Shown here: one piece after another, positions 14,289 through 28,830 of the stretch
Numbering within the stretch: the first letter of the stretch is position 1
Layout: the number at the start of each line of letters is the position of its first letter
NCBI GenBank assembly: GCA_949152475.1
Contig: OX424557.1
Span: 24,861,462-24,925,461 of the forward strand
DNA length: 64,000 nt
Source of the DNA: Terebella lapidaria
Taxonomy: Eukaryota; Annelida; Polychaeta; Terebellida; Terebellidae
Direction: 5' to 3'
Position numbers and translations under genes: made by a program
The notes under the pieces: model-generated
Told to the model about the DNA's origin: nothing
Seen by the model: only the letters and a program-made list of their open reading frames with translations
The model's database searches: none

Positions 14289-17200
14289 TACCAGAAAACC
14301 ACTGTCACTTTCCCCTGGCAAGTTGCACTGGTCACAAAAGATTCGAAAGCATTTGGACAGAGGGTCAAAACCCGAGATGGGAGAGTCCATGGTCAGTAAT
14401 TTGCATTCAGAACAGGAGAGCAGCTCAATAGACTCGGCAGGAGCTGAACTGACCACTGGGAGTCATGAGGATCACTGCCTCGACATTCTCCCAGATAACC
14501 TAATTATCCAACTGCTTCCTTGTCAATTGTCATGGTCCATATAGCATGTATAGCGCATAGATGCTCATGTACATGTAGATGTAGTGCCAGATTTGGCAAA
14601 TTGCCCTCTTGGCCAAAGAAGAATTCTGGAATAGTCATGTGTGGGGAATGGCCATGTTTTGGAGGAAAATGAAGATGTTAATTAACAAATATACATGGCA
14701 TTGTATGTCTGCATCAGTCGACATGTACAATTGTACTATATTTGCAGATGTCAGATGCACCCGTGAGTTGTGTGAACTTGCAGCAGTATACAATGTATAC
14801 ACTTTATCATGTCTATGTACCCCAATAACGAGTGACTTTACATGTACATACACCATCACTCAGGTAACCAGAGCTGCACACGAGATATATGGTCAATTGC
14901 TTACAAATTGCCGGGCCTAATGGACTGGGATACTTTGGGGTCCATTCATTGTTAAAGGTCAACGGAACCTAATGCTTCCGAGCCTGACATAATTGCATAT
15001 TTGGGGGCAGAATTGCATCCATGGGTAAAGAAAGGATTCAAAGTGATGTCTTGGAAGTTAACCATGTTTGACAAGGTTTCGTCAAACACGAAGCATCACG
15101 TGTGGGGTGTATCGACGATCTAGTGTTGTAGTAACACAGAAAACATGTTCATCGATTTGTCACAACTTTTTGCGTGATGAGATGAGAACGAGTGAGATTC
15201 TCGAATGAATACAAAAATCTTTCATCTAATGTACATACAATTTTTCATTTTCATTACGGTACATGTACTAACCTTTTGAGTGGAGAGATCACATTCCAAT
15301 GCAGTCAATGCTGATGCATGTAGCTACAAGTATATCCACTTTTACGTGTAAGACTGGTCAGTTGTCCAGTGTCGGGTCCTCACTCACTCAGACCATCGGT
15401 GTCTGAACAGGGGTTCCAAGAACTAAAGTAAACAGGCAATTCTCACCCTTGTCCACTGTCCATTATGTCTGCAAGGTCCCCGACTTAATCCTGCCAACAC
15501 TTTCACAATGGCGATGAATTCCGATGGCTTGATCGAGAGAACAGCATCGATTCCACGTCACTTGTCGCGGGTAAACAGCCGAGGGTTGCCGCGACAATTG
15601 CTGGTGACGCGCTCCGTCAAATACTCTTGGATGACCTGTCCGCGGAACCTGTCAAATACACAGAAACAATAGGTGAATGTTTGTTTCTCTAAGTCCCCTT
15701 CAAACAAGGTTGATCCCACTTTTGAAAGAAAGTATCCACTGTAGGTTCTGTGTGGTCAGCGACATCACGGCTGGAGTCGGCTGCTGTGCCATGCGTGCGG
15801 TTTTAGTTGTGAATACGAAATTCTTACGAAGTCATCACAGACGACAGAAGATGAAGAGGGCCCACACTTTTTTTTCATATGCTTATCTTTTTTTTTTTCT
15901 TTCGGGAACTGCAAATTTGCACTGAAATCCCAAAAATAAACACTTCTTTGAGAAAACCCAATGAAGTCGGCATCAATTAAACTGTTTTTCTTTCCTGCGA
16001 CTTGACCCTTTCGTATGTTCCTTGGACCCTCATCGTCCAATGCTTTGTGAGCATCAAATAAACTTGAAACAACTTGAGCATCGCTGAGAGGGATAAAAGT
16101 TGGCTTCGTTCTCTGAAACCGTCCAGAGCCTAGATGTGCCGATCACTCAGTCCCGAAGTCTTATTTCACGCCACGTAAAAATAACAATTTAGCGACGTGC
16201 CGTATAGTTTTGTATTTTTTCTGACTGGGAATTTAATGTATGTACTGAATGTATGGAAGAATACCTAATTTTCTACCATAGTGACTCAGTGTAATAGCGC
16301 AGACGTATTACCTCATTGATAATGACTTATCCATGGGGGGGCTGAGTGATATACAACAGCACATCTACAGCATGGACAATGATCTACTGTAGATACACTG
16401 CATGTTACTAGGATAATGTATAAATGCAAGAATTTTATATAACTGATCATGACTTACAATAACATTATTTAGGTGAATAGCGTGAAGCATTCATGATGGA
16501 TGTCAGTAAAATATTTGCCAAAAAGACACTTTCAGGTGTAGATCTATTGTAGATGTAATTATGTTCTTAACAGCGTTGTACCGGTAATTGACCTATCCCA
16601 AATGCCCCAAAAAAGTTGTCCAAGTTTCACAAATTACGTAAGCAGGCTTCTCTTTGGCCAATAATAACGTTTTGCAGAATACGTTGAAAATGATATAAAA
16701 AGACTCGGACAAACTGGATCTGGGATAGGTTAATTAGATACATGTGACATAATATACATAACTAAAAAGCATTAATTATTATAAACAAATTCGACTGATG
16801 CAAACTTTACATGTAGCTCAACATAGTATTACATGTACTACAGTAAACAAAACATTCTTTTCACATATTTCTGTGTCCACGAAATTTATGTAACTACTAC
16901 ATAATTCACACCTGTCACGGACACATAAACATGCATCCGAAGAATGTTGCCGGGAAAGCAATTATCAACTAAATACTCATTTACAAAGCACAACAAATTC
17001 ACATTTAATCACGAGTGCATATACAGGACCTGCTGGGATTCAGTAATAAACATACCAATCTATGCAGTGTAATAATGTATAGGTCTCAAAGGGGCGTCTA
17101 GTGTTTTAATGATAGGCGAAATATTTCTACTTATATTGTTGGGGGTTTGGGTAAAGATGGTTTTTTGAATACCTTGAAAACAATGCCCCACAGAAAACTC

Positions 17201-17586
17201 CCAAATGAGGCATGTTATCCGTGCGTGCGTGCGGAAGCCTGTCTCTAGAAGACGGTGAACCCACGATTCACCCACCATGTGGTACTTCCACCCTATTAAC
17301 TCTGAAGCCTTCTTCAAGTCCACAAGTGTTTTCATATATTTCATCAGGTGAAATTGACAACGAGCACTACCCTGACCCCACACGGTGCTAAATGAATGCT
17401 CCCTGTTGCTACACTTTTCAATTTAAAAAGTGGTCTGCGGAAACAAGGGAGAAACACACATGTAGATGAATCGATGATGCCTGCATATGATGTATGCATA
17501 CCGGTACTATTATTCGTTTATGATGTTTACATCAATAACAGGTGTATGATTGTATTCAATGATCGTTTCTGAATTGTCAATAGGTG

Positions 17587-17604
17587 CAATGTACATGTAC
17601 ATTG
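17587..17604. repeat. 18-bp perfect palindrome CAATGTACATGTACATTG
   Basis: A fully self-complementary example of the TACATGTA-rich words that recur throughout the first 35 kb (others near 1,679, 5,707 and 16,832). Such words are a genome-wide compositional habit in several marine invertebrates. Confidence 0.7.
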
Positions 17605-20600
17605 TGTAAACATGGTCCATGTAAATACTTGTACATGCAACAAGTGAGGCATTATAGGAAAGTACAATCATACTTTCCTATAAATACATCATAATTACTA
17701 GTAATAGACCACATAATTATACAAAATTTGCAATATAAAGAAAAGAATAAACATAATAATTTACAAGTACATGTACGTGTAGCACACATTTATAAAGAAA
17801 ATCTCTTGGAGATTGTCCGAGATTGTTCGATTTGTTCTGTTTTTCTTTAACATCTCCCTGTATGCAAGTTATGAAAAATCTTTTGATCCTCAATCTCCAA
17901 AAAGCAACAGGCCAAGGCTCCCTTCATTTCTTGAGTTGTGTAATCTACCAAGCTCGCTACAGGCTGTCACAAAAATATGGACCGGATAATGGCCATCTCA
18001 TCAAGACATGGAAAATCATGGGTAAATCATGGAAAGACTGTAAAAAAGAAATGTCCGTAAAGCTTCCGATGCTACACTGTATAGCTCAAGATAAGTCCCC
18101 GAGTCAGTGGAGAGGATTTAACTCTCTCTCCAAAGAATGACAGGAAGATTACAGATTGACTAGCTAATCTGTTTGCAGACATGAACGGCACATCTCAAGT
18201 TTGAAAAGACACCATTCATCGAGACGGCTTGCCATTTTCGGCATGCTGGGGGACCAAGTTCTTTTCACACTGGGAGGTTCGCCAGTGTTTTCTTCTTAAA
18301 GGACATAAAATTCTCCCCCATCATGTGAAAATTGATCTCAAGAGCTGGAAAGCTTCAATATGTTTTGAATAGAAAAATTTCTGGCTCCAAGTATGGTACA
18401 TGTAGGTAGACGTAAATCAGCAAAATGAGCAAAGTGAAACGTGACGAAATGCAACTTCATTCGGCTCAGAGAAGTACATGTATTGCTTTCAAAAGATAGC
18501 TGAAGTTGAAGCAGGAGGTGACAAAGGCTCGCCTTATTTTACACCTAGGACACATGCTAAATGGCCCAATGGCAGTCTCAGTTGAAGTGTTGCTGGGCCA
18601 CCATAATGGCAAGTTCTTCACAAGAGTCGAACACCTCGCGGCAATAAAACATCATTGATTCTGAATTTGTCACTTTCGAATAAATTAGCACTCTTTTGTA
18701 CCAGGTGGCAAGATCCATGTGTGCTAACGAGCTAGAATTCTCAGGTGTCTCATCAAGCAATTATTTAGTGATCATCAACTTTCCTCTTGGGTGTGTATGT
18801 TCCCTGATCAGAATCGCAGAGCGAAATTCCAAGCATGGTGTCTTGATGCAGGATGTGAGATATGTCAATGGGGGAGAAAAATTAAAAGACTTGAATATAA
18901 AAGCCTTTGACCCAGCGCAACACAAAAGCAGCCACTGGCCATAATGGAAGCTACTGGAAGAAAGGCAGTGTCAAAGGTGTCAAACGCCTAACAACAACTT
19001 TGTGATTTCCGATGCTGTTCTTTTCATTGGCTCACGCCCAGTGCCAAGCAAACGAGAATACCCTTGTTATTACAGTGTATTTTATTACAGAAGACCCATT
19101 GTAAATCGCGTCAAGGAAAAACTTTATCTCTGTAATTATGTCTTGTTTAATTTTTATTCACTGTCCCGCTGACTGCATAATGACAGTATCAGCAACAGGG
19201 ACTGCAAACTTCACATGTTCATGTTTATTTCCTTGTCCAAGCACTATATGTGCATGTATATCCCATTCTTGACTGTGGTATGTCCATTGATTTAATTTTA
19301 TTAAGAATTCGCAAATTTTTTTTATTGAATCATCATATTCCGATGTTTTTGAATGCATCATACACTACATGTATGTACACACTATGTATAATACCAGTAC
19401 ATTATATATACATAAACTACCATACAATAATGTAGTATTTAACGTTATTTGAAGATTTATATAATTATACATGTATACTCATTTTCACATGTATAATCAC
19501 GCTATAATCTATAGTATATTCAAAATCAATTTGAGTTCTGCTCATGGACTACTGTACATGTACAAAAACAGGGAGAAAACCTATAGGCGTTGATCATTTC
19601 CCCAATAAAACTACATACATTGTATATCGGCCCCTTCCGGGTGGTGGAATGTTCACACTTCTACCGGCTTGTCGACACCCACAGTGATAACAGCCTCGGA
19701 CTGCTTGATACTCTCGCTAACAATGGGCCAGCACTCCAGCCCGATTGGGACTAATAACTTCTGATCAGACGTCCCCGGTCTGGAGGGGCCACGCAGACGG
19801 GGGAAGATATTTCCTGATTTGGAGTGGTCTGGTGTTTACGTGTCGTAGGGCGACTGTCACTATCGGTGAGACGAGACGAGAAGGAGCAACGATGTGGCAA
19901 GCTGGGTGAATGTGTTGATGGAAAGAAGAAAAAAATTTATTTACAGCTCATGCTTCGATCCTTTGCATCATGATAATCCTTAGTAAATATATATTCTGTA
20001 CAGGTACTATAATGCTGATAAATTTTATTAGTTCACACAGTGCTTCCAAAATCCAAATCATACAAGTATACCGGTACCGTGAAATAATTCATAACCATGA
20101 TGATGTCATAGATACATGTATTTCATGTATGTAGACACATGGATGAACACACATGGATTGTTTGCTTCCTTGATAAACAAGATGAATCATGCCGTGCCGC
20201 TCAGTGAAAATCGCGGATTCTCCACCACTTGTTACAGTTGCTAGAATTGGATGCAAATGTGAGGACATCTACAATGTCCTTGGCAGCTGCCAGAACAGAG
20301 GAAACAACCTCTACATGGTCCTATCCCATGTAACCGAAGCCGACAATGAAGCAACGTGATTGAACACGATCAGCAACAAGTGTTTGTCTAAACTGATGGA
20401 ATTAGGGAAATCGTTAGAAGCCGCGACAGACAGTCATCCTGGTTGATGTAGCTGGGTTTTGATGGTACTTCCTACGCTCAAGGGTTCTCCAAACACATTT
20501 GACCAACTCCCACCAATAAATATCACAAGTCCCATATCAACAACAGAAATCACAACAGATTCCATTAAATCCTTCCACTCAACAGGCAGGAAGATATGGG

Positions 20601-21439
20601 GATATGATTTTTACTGTTGCGTTGAGCTTGGCTTGCTAGTATGCGATCTACATGTAGTTTCAACATCGCTGCACTGCAAAGGTTCGAATCTGCATTGTCA
20701 CAATTGGCCACAGTCAGCAATTTCCCAAAGGCCCCGACTTGGGTTCAGGTGATACAGGCATTTATGATCTTGGCAGTTTCAATAAACGAAACAAAAAGCG
20801 CCAGGACTAATGTGACAATATAATGCAATGCCATAAGGCAGATATTGCGCCCACAAAAAGCGTCGGGAAATCAATGCACAATGTATCGGGACCAAGGGGA
20901 TACCTTTTTATCGGACTGGCTGCGGTGAAGTGTTGGCTGGTGACTTTGATATTAATGGATTGTGAAAGCCCTGGTGGGGCATACAGTTACACGGGTGAGA
21001 AAACAGTTGTCGGTCCTCATGACAGGAAAAAACTACGTCTGTGCTTTACCTTTGACATCAGCCTCGTAACCCAGTACAGGAGGGTTACAAAGTTTAAAGT
21101 ATGATACTGCCGACAATCGAACAGTAGCCACATGTAATTACATGTTCATCAATAAGGTTTTCTACGACATTGCAATTTAGGCCACTCTTAATATTTTCTC
21201 AATGCTGTTGTAATAAGCTGTTATAACTATTTGAGGCATATTGTCAATATGACTCTGTTTAGAGAAAGAAAACAAATTTGTCGCATTCTATGAAAATAAT
21301 TTGCAGGAACACGATTGGTAGATTCATTTTTGTTATGGAATTACATAAAACTTGTAGTGTACATTAATCTCCCTGGGTTTCGAACAAAAGCACGTAATGT
21401 TCTACAAAAATGAATTCCATTCAAGAAAAGTAATCAAAA

Positions 21440-21760
21440 TAGCCATCCATCAGTAACCATGGTAACGGCGGCAAACACAACGGACATCACACCCCAATAG
21501 AGTTAATACCTCGCTACGCCTGCCCCACGCGAGCCGCGATACATTGTAAGACTTCCCTGCGTCCTCTAGTCGCCGCTTTTGTCTCGGGCCCCGAGTTAAT
21601 AAATTCTCACACCTGACTGAACCCCCCACCTTGATGAGACATAATCTGGACCGTAGATTTGGCATAAACCCGTGAGATATTGGCGCAATCAAGTATCGTG
21701 GCCGAAGCTCGACTCTCGTAATATCTCCTCCGAGGAACTTTTGTCTCGACACTTTCTCAC
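21440..21760. promoter_or_regulatory. CpG-richer patch with an RFX X-box-like palindrome
   Basis: This 300-bp patch has more CpG than its surroundings and begins with GTAACCATGGTAAC at 21,452-21,465, a perfect palindrome of the RFX X-box type. Open frames cross it on both strands but resemble nothing I recognise. It may be an enhancer or distal promoter; this is weakly supported. Confidence 0.25.
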
Positions 21761-24700
21761 GCAGGCTTGGGTTTTATGTCTCCTTCCTTGTGTCATTCTT
21801 TCTGAGGAATTGTGTAAATATCGTCTACATGTATATGTAAAGTTTATATGTATAGACAGAGTTGGGATTCTCGAGAACATGTCACCAAGCGATAGACATA
21901 CATGTAAATATCTGAAGTAACACCATCCGAACAAAATTTGTACATGCCACTGACACTGAATGTCATGTGATAACACAGTGTATATAGTTTCTCTCACTTT
22001 AATAATGAAATTTATATTCGATGCAGGGTCACGAAAACCGAGTCCCTAGAACGACGATCAATCAATCGTCCATTTGCGAAAAGCTGAGACGGAAACCGGC
22101 AATCTCAGATACGAGAAGTGCCTTGATGATAATATCCCTCAAAGCAGGATCCCATCGAAACATCGCCGGTGTCTCAGGGAAATAATCTCCCGTGGAAGGA
22201 AGATGGGCGAATTCCGGGGGCTAAAGTACCATGTACCTGTTCTACTTGGACAGCTCTCAGGACATTAGCGCTGGGTCAGTCACATCTCACGCCACGACAA
22301 TTCCCATCGATTCCAACAGAGTTATGGCCCCCATTTACACAAACTTATATTCCGCAACAATCCCCACAACCGGCCATTAGACGTCCAATAATCTTGAAAT
22401 GGATTCAGAAATGTTTTCAATTCTAGCTATTCTAAACACGTGCTATAAACGGTACAATAAATACAGAAGTTAATCTGTGGCGCAACTCAAGTGAGATAAA
22501 GTCTATTTTTTTCAGATTTTTTTGTCAACTGTAGTAAATACTTTTATGAAGGACTTTAGACCACGGTTCGCTTATCATTTTTCCATTTCTTCAATCACCT
22601 ACATACATGTATCATATACTTATTTTTTTCAATTTATTTCTCTAATATTTTTTGGATAAAAACTGTGCATAAATGGCAGAATTCATGAACTCTGTTCACA
22701 ATATCAACAAAATCTTTTTGTATACATGTACATGTAACTCCACCATGTCCACCACAAAGACTTCCATGAAACTGATTTCCGACATTCCGTGACACTTCTC
22801 CAACCTCCACTTCATGATCATGATGATGTTGAGGTCTGAATCTTCAAAATAATACATGTCATTGTTTCCAGGAATCTGCATAGCGTCGAGTCATCCCCTT
22901 TGGGAGAGACAAAGATGACGAAATTTCCGAGGTCTGTTGACCTCCAGTCATCCATCTGCCCCAGGATAGGGTGTCACTTTGATCATGGAAAGAGAAGGTG
23001 TATGTATTTCCACATATACAATGTATAAGGCATATTCCACTTCAAATGCATGCAAGACGGTGCACACACCTTATACGGTCGATTTGACTCTGCCGAGTTG
23101 ACACGTGATCTATCATAAAGACGGGACACCTGGGAGCAATAATTCCTGGTCATTTAGCGCGGTAAATGGGAGCGCGGGGGTAGAGCCGCTCAATGGCTTC
23201 ACCCCGGAGAGGCCATCAGCACCCTGACAACTACCACCCCCTCAGCCTATTGCCCCCTCCTTTTATGGGTCTGTCGGCAGGCGAACATAATTGTTAAAGA
23301 TGAGAACCTGAGATGGACCATTTATCAAGAATGCCGTTTTATGAGAAAATATTTGACTGCAGCAGCGAAAATACTGGGCTGTTTTCCATATTTATAAGCA
23401 CGATATTAAACACATTTTTCTTCGGCTTCTAGTCAACACCCCAAATATATCCAAATCTCCGTGTTGGCAGCTGCTTTTTCGCAAGTATGGATGTCAATTA
23501 CAGGCATACAGGTCATTATACAGGTGTAAAGACATCAGGCATGATTCAAGCATAGTGGCTGAAACTTTTCCAAGTCATTGGATGTTTCATACCACTGTTG
23601 TCATCTACATTTAATAGTCAAATTCCAATTAACCCAAATGGAAATTGCCCACTAAGTGTATTGCCCCGGGCTAACGACCAATATGTCCAAGGCTCCACAC
23701 TGTAATTCAACCTAATTATCATTGCTTCTGTCAGGGGTTTATATCCAAACAGATTGATATATTGCCTATAACATTGACGAATGAATAGCAGGGTATTTTC
23801 ACCACTCATTGCTCCCTTATTGGGTATCTGAGATGAAGACGTCAACGACAATTGACGGTTTACAAGTTGTCCCCTTCTTAATGGACATTGAAAAGCAAAA
23901 TCAAATTTGAAGGAAAAGCTATATCGATACAACAGATACACCTACACGCGCAGGAATTAAACGACAAATACATTCACTAGTTGAGCACTTTACCATGATG
24001 GTTCTTACTACACGTATTGTGTAACGTAAATCTCCATGAGACAATTTGCATCACCGACTTTTTACACGCTTACAAGCCATGAACAATGTGACGACATACT
24101 CACGATAATCACCAGTATGACATCGGCAATATGATGCTGCCATCCCCCATACACGTACCATATTTGTCCTAATAGTGGTATGTGCCCTAATAGTAGCCCT
24201 CCCTCCTCTTTTCTACAAAAATGTTAGATTTTTTGTAACCTTGTATATGTGTAATTCACTCCATCATATATTTCTATAAACTCTTGGAGTGTTCCTATTC
24301 ACATATTTATGTTAGTCGAATCATTATGAACGGGACTGAGGCTATGAGTATTCAGCGGTTTTTTTTTAATTTGACCTCAAATTTAACCTTGTGAAATCTC
24401 ACTCAAGACTCGAGTGCAAACATAAATCAACTTACAACTGCCGGACATTCTCACATTAGCAATCAAGGGTGAAATGTTTTTTTTTGTTTTGAGATGCAAT
24501 TTAAAATGTCTGCACATACACATATGCAGACAATCATTAGTGCAATAAGCATCAAGTATATCCAAAATTGGCAGATATTTCTTGTGGCGTCAAATTAGCA
24601 TGTCAGAAAAAGTCAAGTTTCCAATTAAGCATCTGCACAAAAGAATTTCACAATCTCATTGGCATCAAAAATGTGATATCACAACTTCTTTCCTTACTTC

Positions 24701-26488
24701 CAAAGTCAATTTACTCAAAATACAATAAAATGTCAAGCTGAAATTGTCAAGGAGACAAAATTCCTGCAATGAAAAAAAAAAATATTGGAAAAATTTGTGA
24801 GAAGACATTTATCTCTGCGAGATCCACTTGATGAACCTGGGGTACACTCAGCATAAATTAGCGGGCTAAGTTTTCCTCACTAAAAAAAACAATATGATAT
24901 ATCGTCCATGGAAAGGCAGCTCAAAAACTTTACCCCAGTCAGGGTTGCATTAGCCCCCTCCACATTACCATAATTGCCCTCTCGAAATACAATCTTGTAA
25001 ATCGCGCCTGCAAATTATACATGTATGAAAAAATGGGCAACAGAGGGGTATCTATTGCGCCTCTACAAATGCCCCGTCACTTAATATTCTGGTGGAAAGA
25101 GGTTAAAATTTCGTGGGGCGACGAGCGATAAACACCACAAATTTCAACTGGAGGTGAGCTAGATCCCACTGGTTGCCAGGAGTACATCCCAATGTGCCTT
25201 GATAACCTTCCCGCGCACACCTTTGCTCGGGTTACCTGGGCTACTGATGAAATACCTCCATGAAAAAGTATCGGCGGAAAATATCTCTGAGCTAATATTC
25301 TTTGATTGCTGGGCGTTGGGGGCCAGGAAAGAGGAGAGATTGGCAAAGGGGAAAAGTCAGGCGTTGGTAGTATCTACTGAAGGTCAGGGAAACGTGACTC
25401 CCAAAATTTTTGTCTTGTGTTTGTTTGACTTCGATATTGGACGGTGGTTGATAAAATACTAGAGACTGATTGAAGATCAACCAGTTCACAATAATAGTTT
25501 TTTATTCACTACACAAAACTGCCAAGTAAATAATGTCTTAATTATTGTAAGTTATCATGACTAATTATTTCAGGTGTGTTTTTCATTCATCTAGATGTGC
25601 ATACACGTACATGTTCATTGCAGCCAAATATGTTAATTACTTATCATATAAAAAGATAGAATAGCACAAATTATATGGAAAATATCCGACCATTCAAAAT
25701 TCATCTCAATACTAGTACTATACATGTCAGCATGATTTCCCTTTAGACGGTGATATCTACCCCAACATTACATCATGAACATGATCTACCAATTAGGATT
25801 GTTGTATAATTAGCCATGGATGAGCAATTAAAAATTTAACCAAGAAATGATGAACACAAGATGAATGTACATAATATGGCAGCCAAAATTGTATTTTCAG
25901 ATTTGGTACATGTAATAAAAGAAACCTACCTGTTTGCTATCCAGAAGTAGATAAAGGAAATGCGTGCTTGGCAAGCATACATCCATGTAACAATTGCGCA
26001 ACACAGAGTAGGTAGATGGGGGGGGTCCGTTTCCTCCAAGAGTAGGGCAGGATACACCTGTCTTCACTAATCCATCACCATCGCGAGCCCCTAAAAACTC
26101 GTCAAGCAAGAGAGAATACGAATATCGCTGTAAGAACAATTACTCCACTCCGTAACTATCCATGTTCTCAGCAACAATTCATTCCACTGCGGCGTTGTTA
26201 CAGATTGAAAAGTCGTAAACTCCGTTGGAGACAAGGCAATGCCGATGCATTACATCCTACACACTCGGCATTACATGAGGCAGCTACACGTATGTGAGGA
26301 TTTGTGGAGAAATCGTGTAGAAATCTCCATTGAGTCCCATCGAGAGGCAAGCCGTGATGGATGACAATAATATCTCAAGATGTTGAATTGTTTCACGCGG
26401 ACGCCGTTGTCTGCCAGCATCCAGAGAACGAAGTGAGAACCATCAACGAGACCCACATCCTAGCTCGGACAGCACAGCCACTATCTAG

Positions 26489-26509
26489 GTGTATGTGTGT
26501 GTGTGTGTG
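26489..26509 (+). repeat. (GT)n microsatellite
   Basis: A short TG dinucleotide run. A similar (AC)n run of about 14 bp lies at 31,789-31,802. Confidence 0.85.
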
Positions 26510-28439
26510 AATGCTGCCGTCCACAGTGGGCACCTTTGGGCATCCACTTGCTTGCCAGCGATCCTTTACACAAATTGTTTTTCTTTCTTCTTTTCACACA
26601 CTCTTCTTCTAGCCCAGACAACGGGACCCTCCGACCAACCGACCCAGCACAAACAGGGTCCAGCAATTAATGTATCAACAACAAAATATCAGTGTAATGT
26701 TGTTAAAGCTTCTTTTGTATGTTTTATCGTGTGGGGGCCCTGCAGGCAGACCCAGCCAATGTAAGACAGGACGCAGGTTTGGACCTAACGCCTGCCTCAC
26801 TGCGTGGACCTTGTCTCGCGCTGAGGTGTAACCATGCACCACTGAACGAGGGCCTGACAGACGTACTGGAATGACAGCCACGGTGGTGGTGTTGGCTGTG
26901 GATGGAGTGCTTATGATTTTGTCAGCCAGCCACGGACAAATTGCTCTGTCCTGTTGCACAGAATTGCAGCCATTGGCCAGGCCATGGCGAGATGGATGGC
27001 AGCTGAGAAACTCGAACTAAACTTTGGAAAGTTCTCTTCGCCTCAAAACTCCCATGGCAGTTATCAAAGTGAAACAGCGTCAAGTCCAATGGGGGCAGAC
27101 TACACTGGCGTTGTCAATATGTTCTTTCATCTGTTTAAGTGGGGGATTTCGACACGATTGGTGTTTGATTTCTGAGGCCCCGACATAATACCTCACACCG
27201 AGGACAAATAGCCCAAAGCAATTTATCCTGGCCAAATATTATTTGCCATAAAACTCCAAAACGGCTTTTCAAGCGAGGAGTGTAAAATGGCCATAAGCAT
27301 TTGTTGATTGGTAGTTTGTATTGGCGGCTTTCCTTTGTGTCGGTTAATGGCATTGGTCGGATAACGAGCATTAAGTTTTGGCACCTTTCTCCTGTTGACG
27401 GAACGATTGTTTTGGAGTGCGTCCAGTGTTGTGTAGCGAATCGGAACAAAGCTATACATGGACAATGAGGGAATGACAGCTGATAAATTTTGTAATAACT
27501 TTATTTTCTGAAGATCATGAAATGAATAGAAACAATTTTTTCCTGTCCATGATATTTCAAACTTGTGTGAGGCAATTGAAAGGGTGAGACATGAGAGAAA
27601 TGAATAAATTTGGATGAATTTTTCCTTGATGTCATGTCCTGATCAGCTGAAGAAACTAACACTGTTTATCATGTACCTGGATGAGCATGATGAAGTGAAC
27701 AACATCTAGATAAGTGTATATTTCAAAATGTTTACTCTAGTAGCATTTGAAGTAACATTGTACCAGGTCGCGGATGTTCTCACAAGAGGAGAATCGTTTA
27801 CTCGGCATGCAAACTTCAAAGGGTCTTCTCTTATAAACATATCCGACCCGACCAATGCGAGGCATGTTCTGTTAGCATTTCTCTTGAAAATTACCATGCC
27901 CCATATGTTAGCCTATGAATAGAAAACAAGTGTACTCTTTTGTGTCCATTCAGTAAATCTTTTCAAAAAAGCTAATCGCTTCGGAAAATAGCTCAAACAT
28001 CGTTTCGAGAGGCCAAACAATATACTGACCTCATGTTTATTGGTTCAGCAATTGCGAGAGAGGAATGACAACATGCGACTGGCACAATGGCAACGCGTCA
28101 GACAGACATTTCATGATACTCACCAAAAAATCAACTTTGATGAAACTGGATGATTTAGAAGGAAAATGTGATACTGGAACATGCAAGCAGATCTTCTAAT
28201 TCCACGTACTGAGATACTACCATATGATAGAGTGAAACATGAATTTCCATAGAGTCCACACTGATTAAAACCACATGATACTTGAATAATATAATAATAT
28301 AATAACACAATCATATGATACCGTAAGACAATTATTGAAATATTGTTTTTAGTGTTTAAACCAGATCCAAAACTTCCTATTTCAACCTAATATAAGACCA
28401 GACCAGTAGCACTAGCAGTTATCAGTACAAATGACCACA

Positions 28440-28830
28440 ACATACCTCCATCGACCCGCTCCCAGACACACTCACCTCTCACGTAACTGTGTATTCCGTC
28501 ACTGTTGCGACATCGTCTCCCGGCTGTCGTTTCCAATCTTGTCCACAGATTCACCGCGGATGATGTGAGTGGACGGACGGACGCGATGATGGTACCAGAA
28601 TTCTCACTAGAGCTGTGATGACTGTGGCGATGGAAACAACTGTAAGCCAAAACCGGACTCCTCTCACTGGATTGGATACAGACTAATTTGGCACTGGTCG
28701 AGACTATCTCGTCTCTCGCTGTCGGCCGTCGGTCAGTTGGCGTCGCTTGGGAGACCTGCAGTGATTCTGACGGCAGACAATCACCGTTACCTCTGCGCCC
28801 GTAGGTCTATTGCTGCGGCTGGTAAGTGCG
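28440..28830. promoter_or_regulatory. CpG-rich patch with splice donors on both strands: candidate promoter / 5' exon
   Basis: On the minus strand there are two strong donors, AGAG|GTGAGT (exon edge 28,486) and GGAG|GTATGT (exon edge 28,446), downstream of CpG-rich sequence. On the plus strand there is GGCTG|GTAAGTG (exon edge 28,821). A minus-strand non-coding exon ending here could join the FREM1-like acceptor at 1,326, and the plus-strand donor would suit a divergent transcript. No TATA box or coding sequence helps decide. The splice words are seen; the pairing is speculation. Confidence 0.25.

Larger units (their letters stand above)
1329..28439. other. 27 kb of non-coding DNA (probable 5'UTR intron and/or intergenic)
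   Basis: No open frame here looks like a protein domain; all are 60-110 codons, overlap on both strands and lack splice support. The DNA is AT-rich with many ACATGTAC-type words, scattered poly(T) runs (5,311; 15,869; 24,360) and few clear repeats. Some patches are CpG-richer than their surroundings (about 15,480-15,660 and 21,440-21,760). If the FREM1-like promoter is near 28.5 kb, this is its first intron, where enhancers would be expected. That is inference. Confidence 0.55.

Noticed and set aside
20681-20691. B-box-like GGTTCGAATCT, possible tRNA
   Set aside because: No matching A box or foldable cloverleaf upstream.
26675-26959. Minus-strand frame with acceptor-like CATTCCAG and donor-like ACAAG|GTCCAC, possible exon
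   Set aside because: The donor is poor and the peptide matches no family I can name, including FREM.
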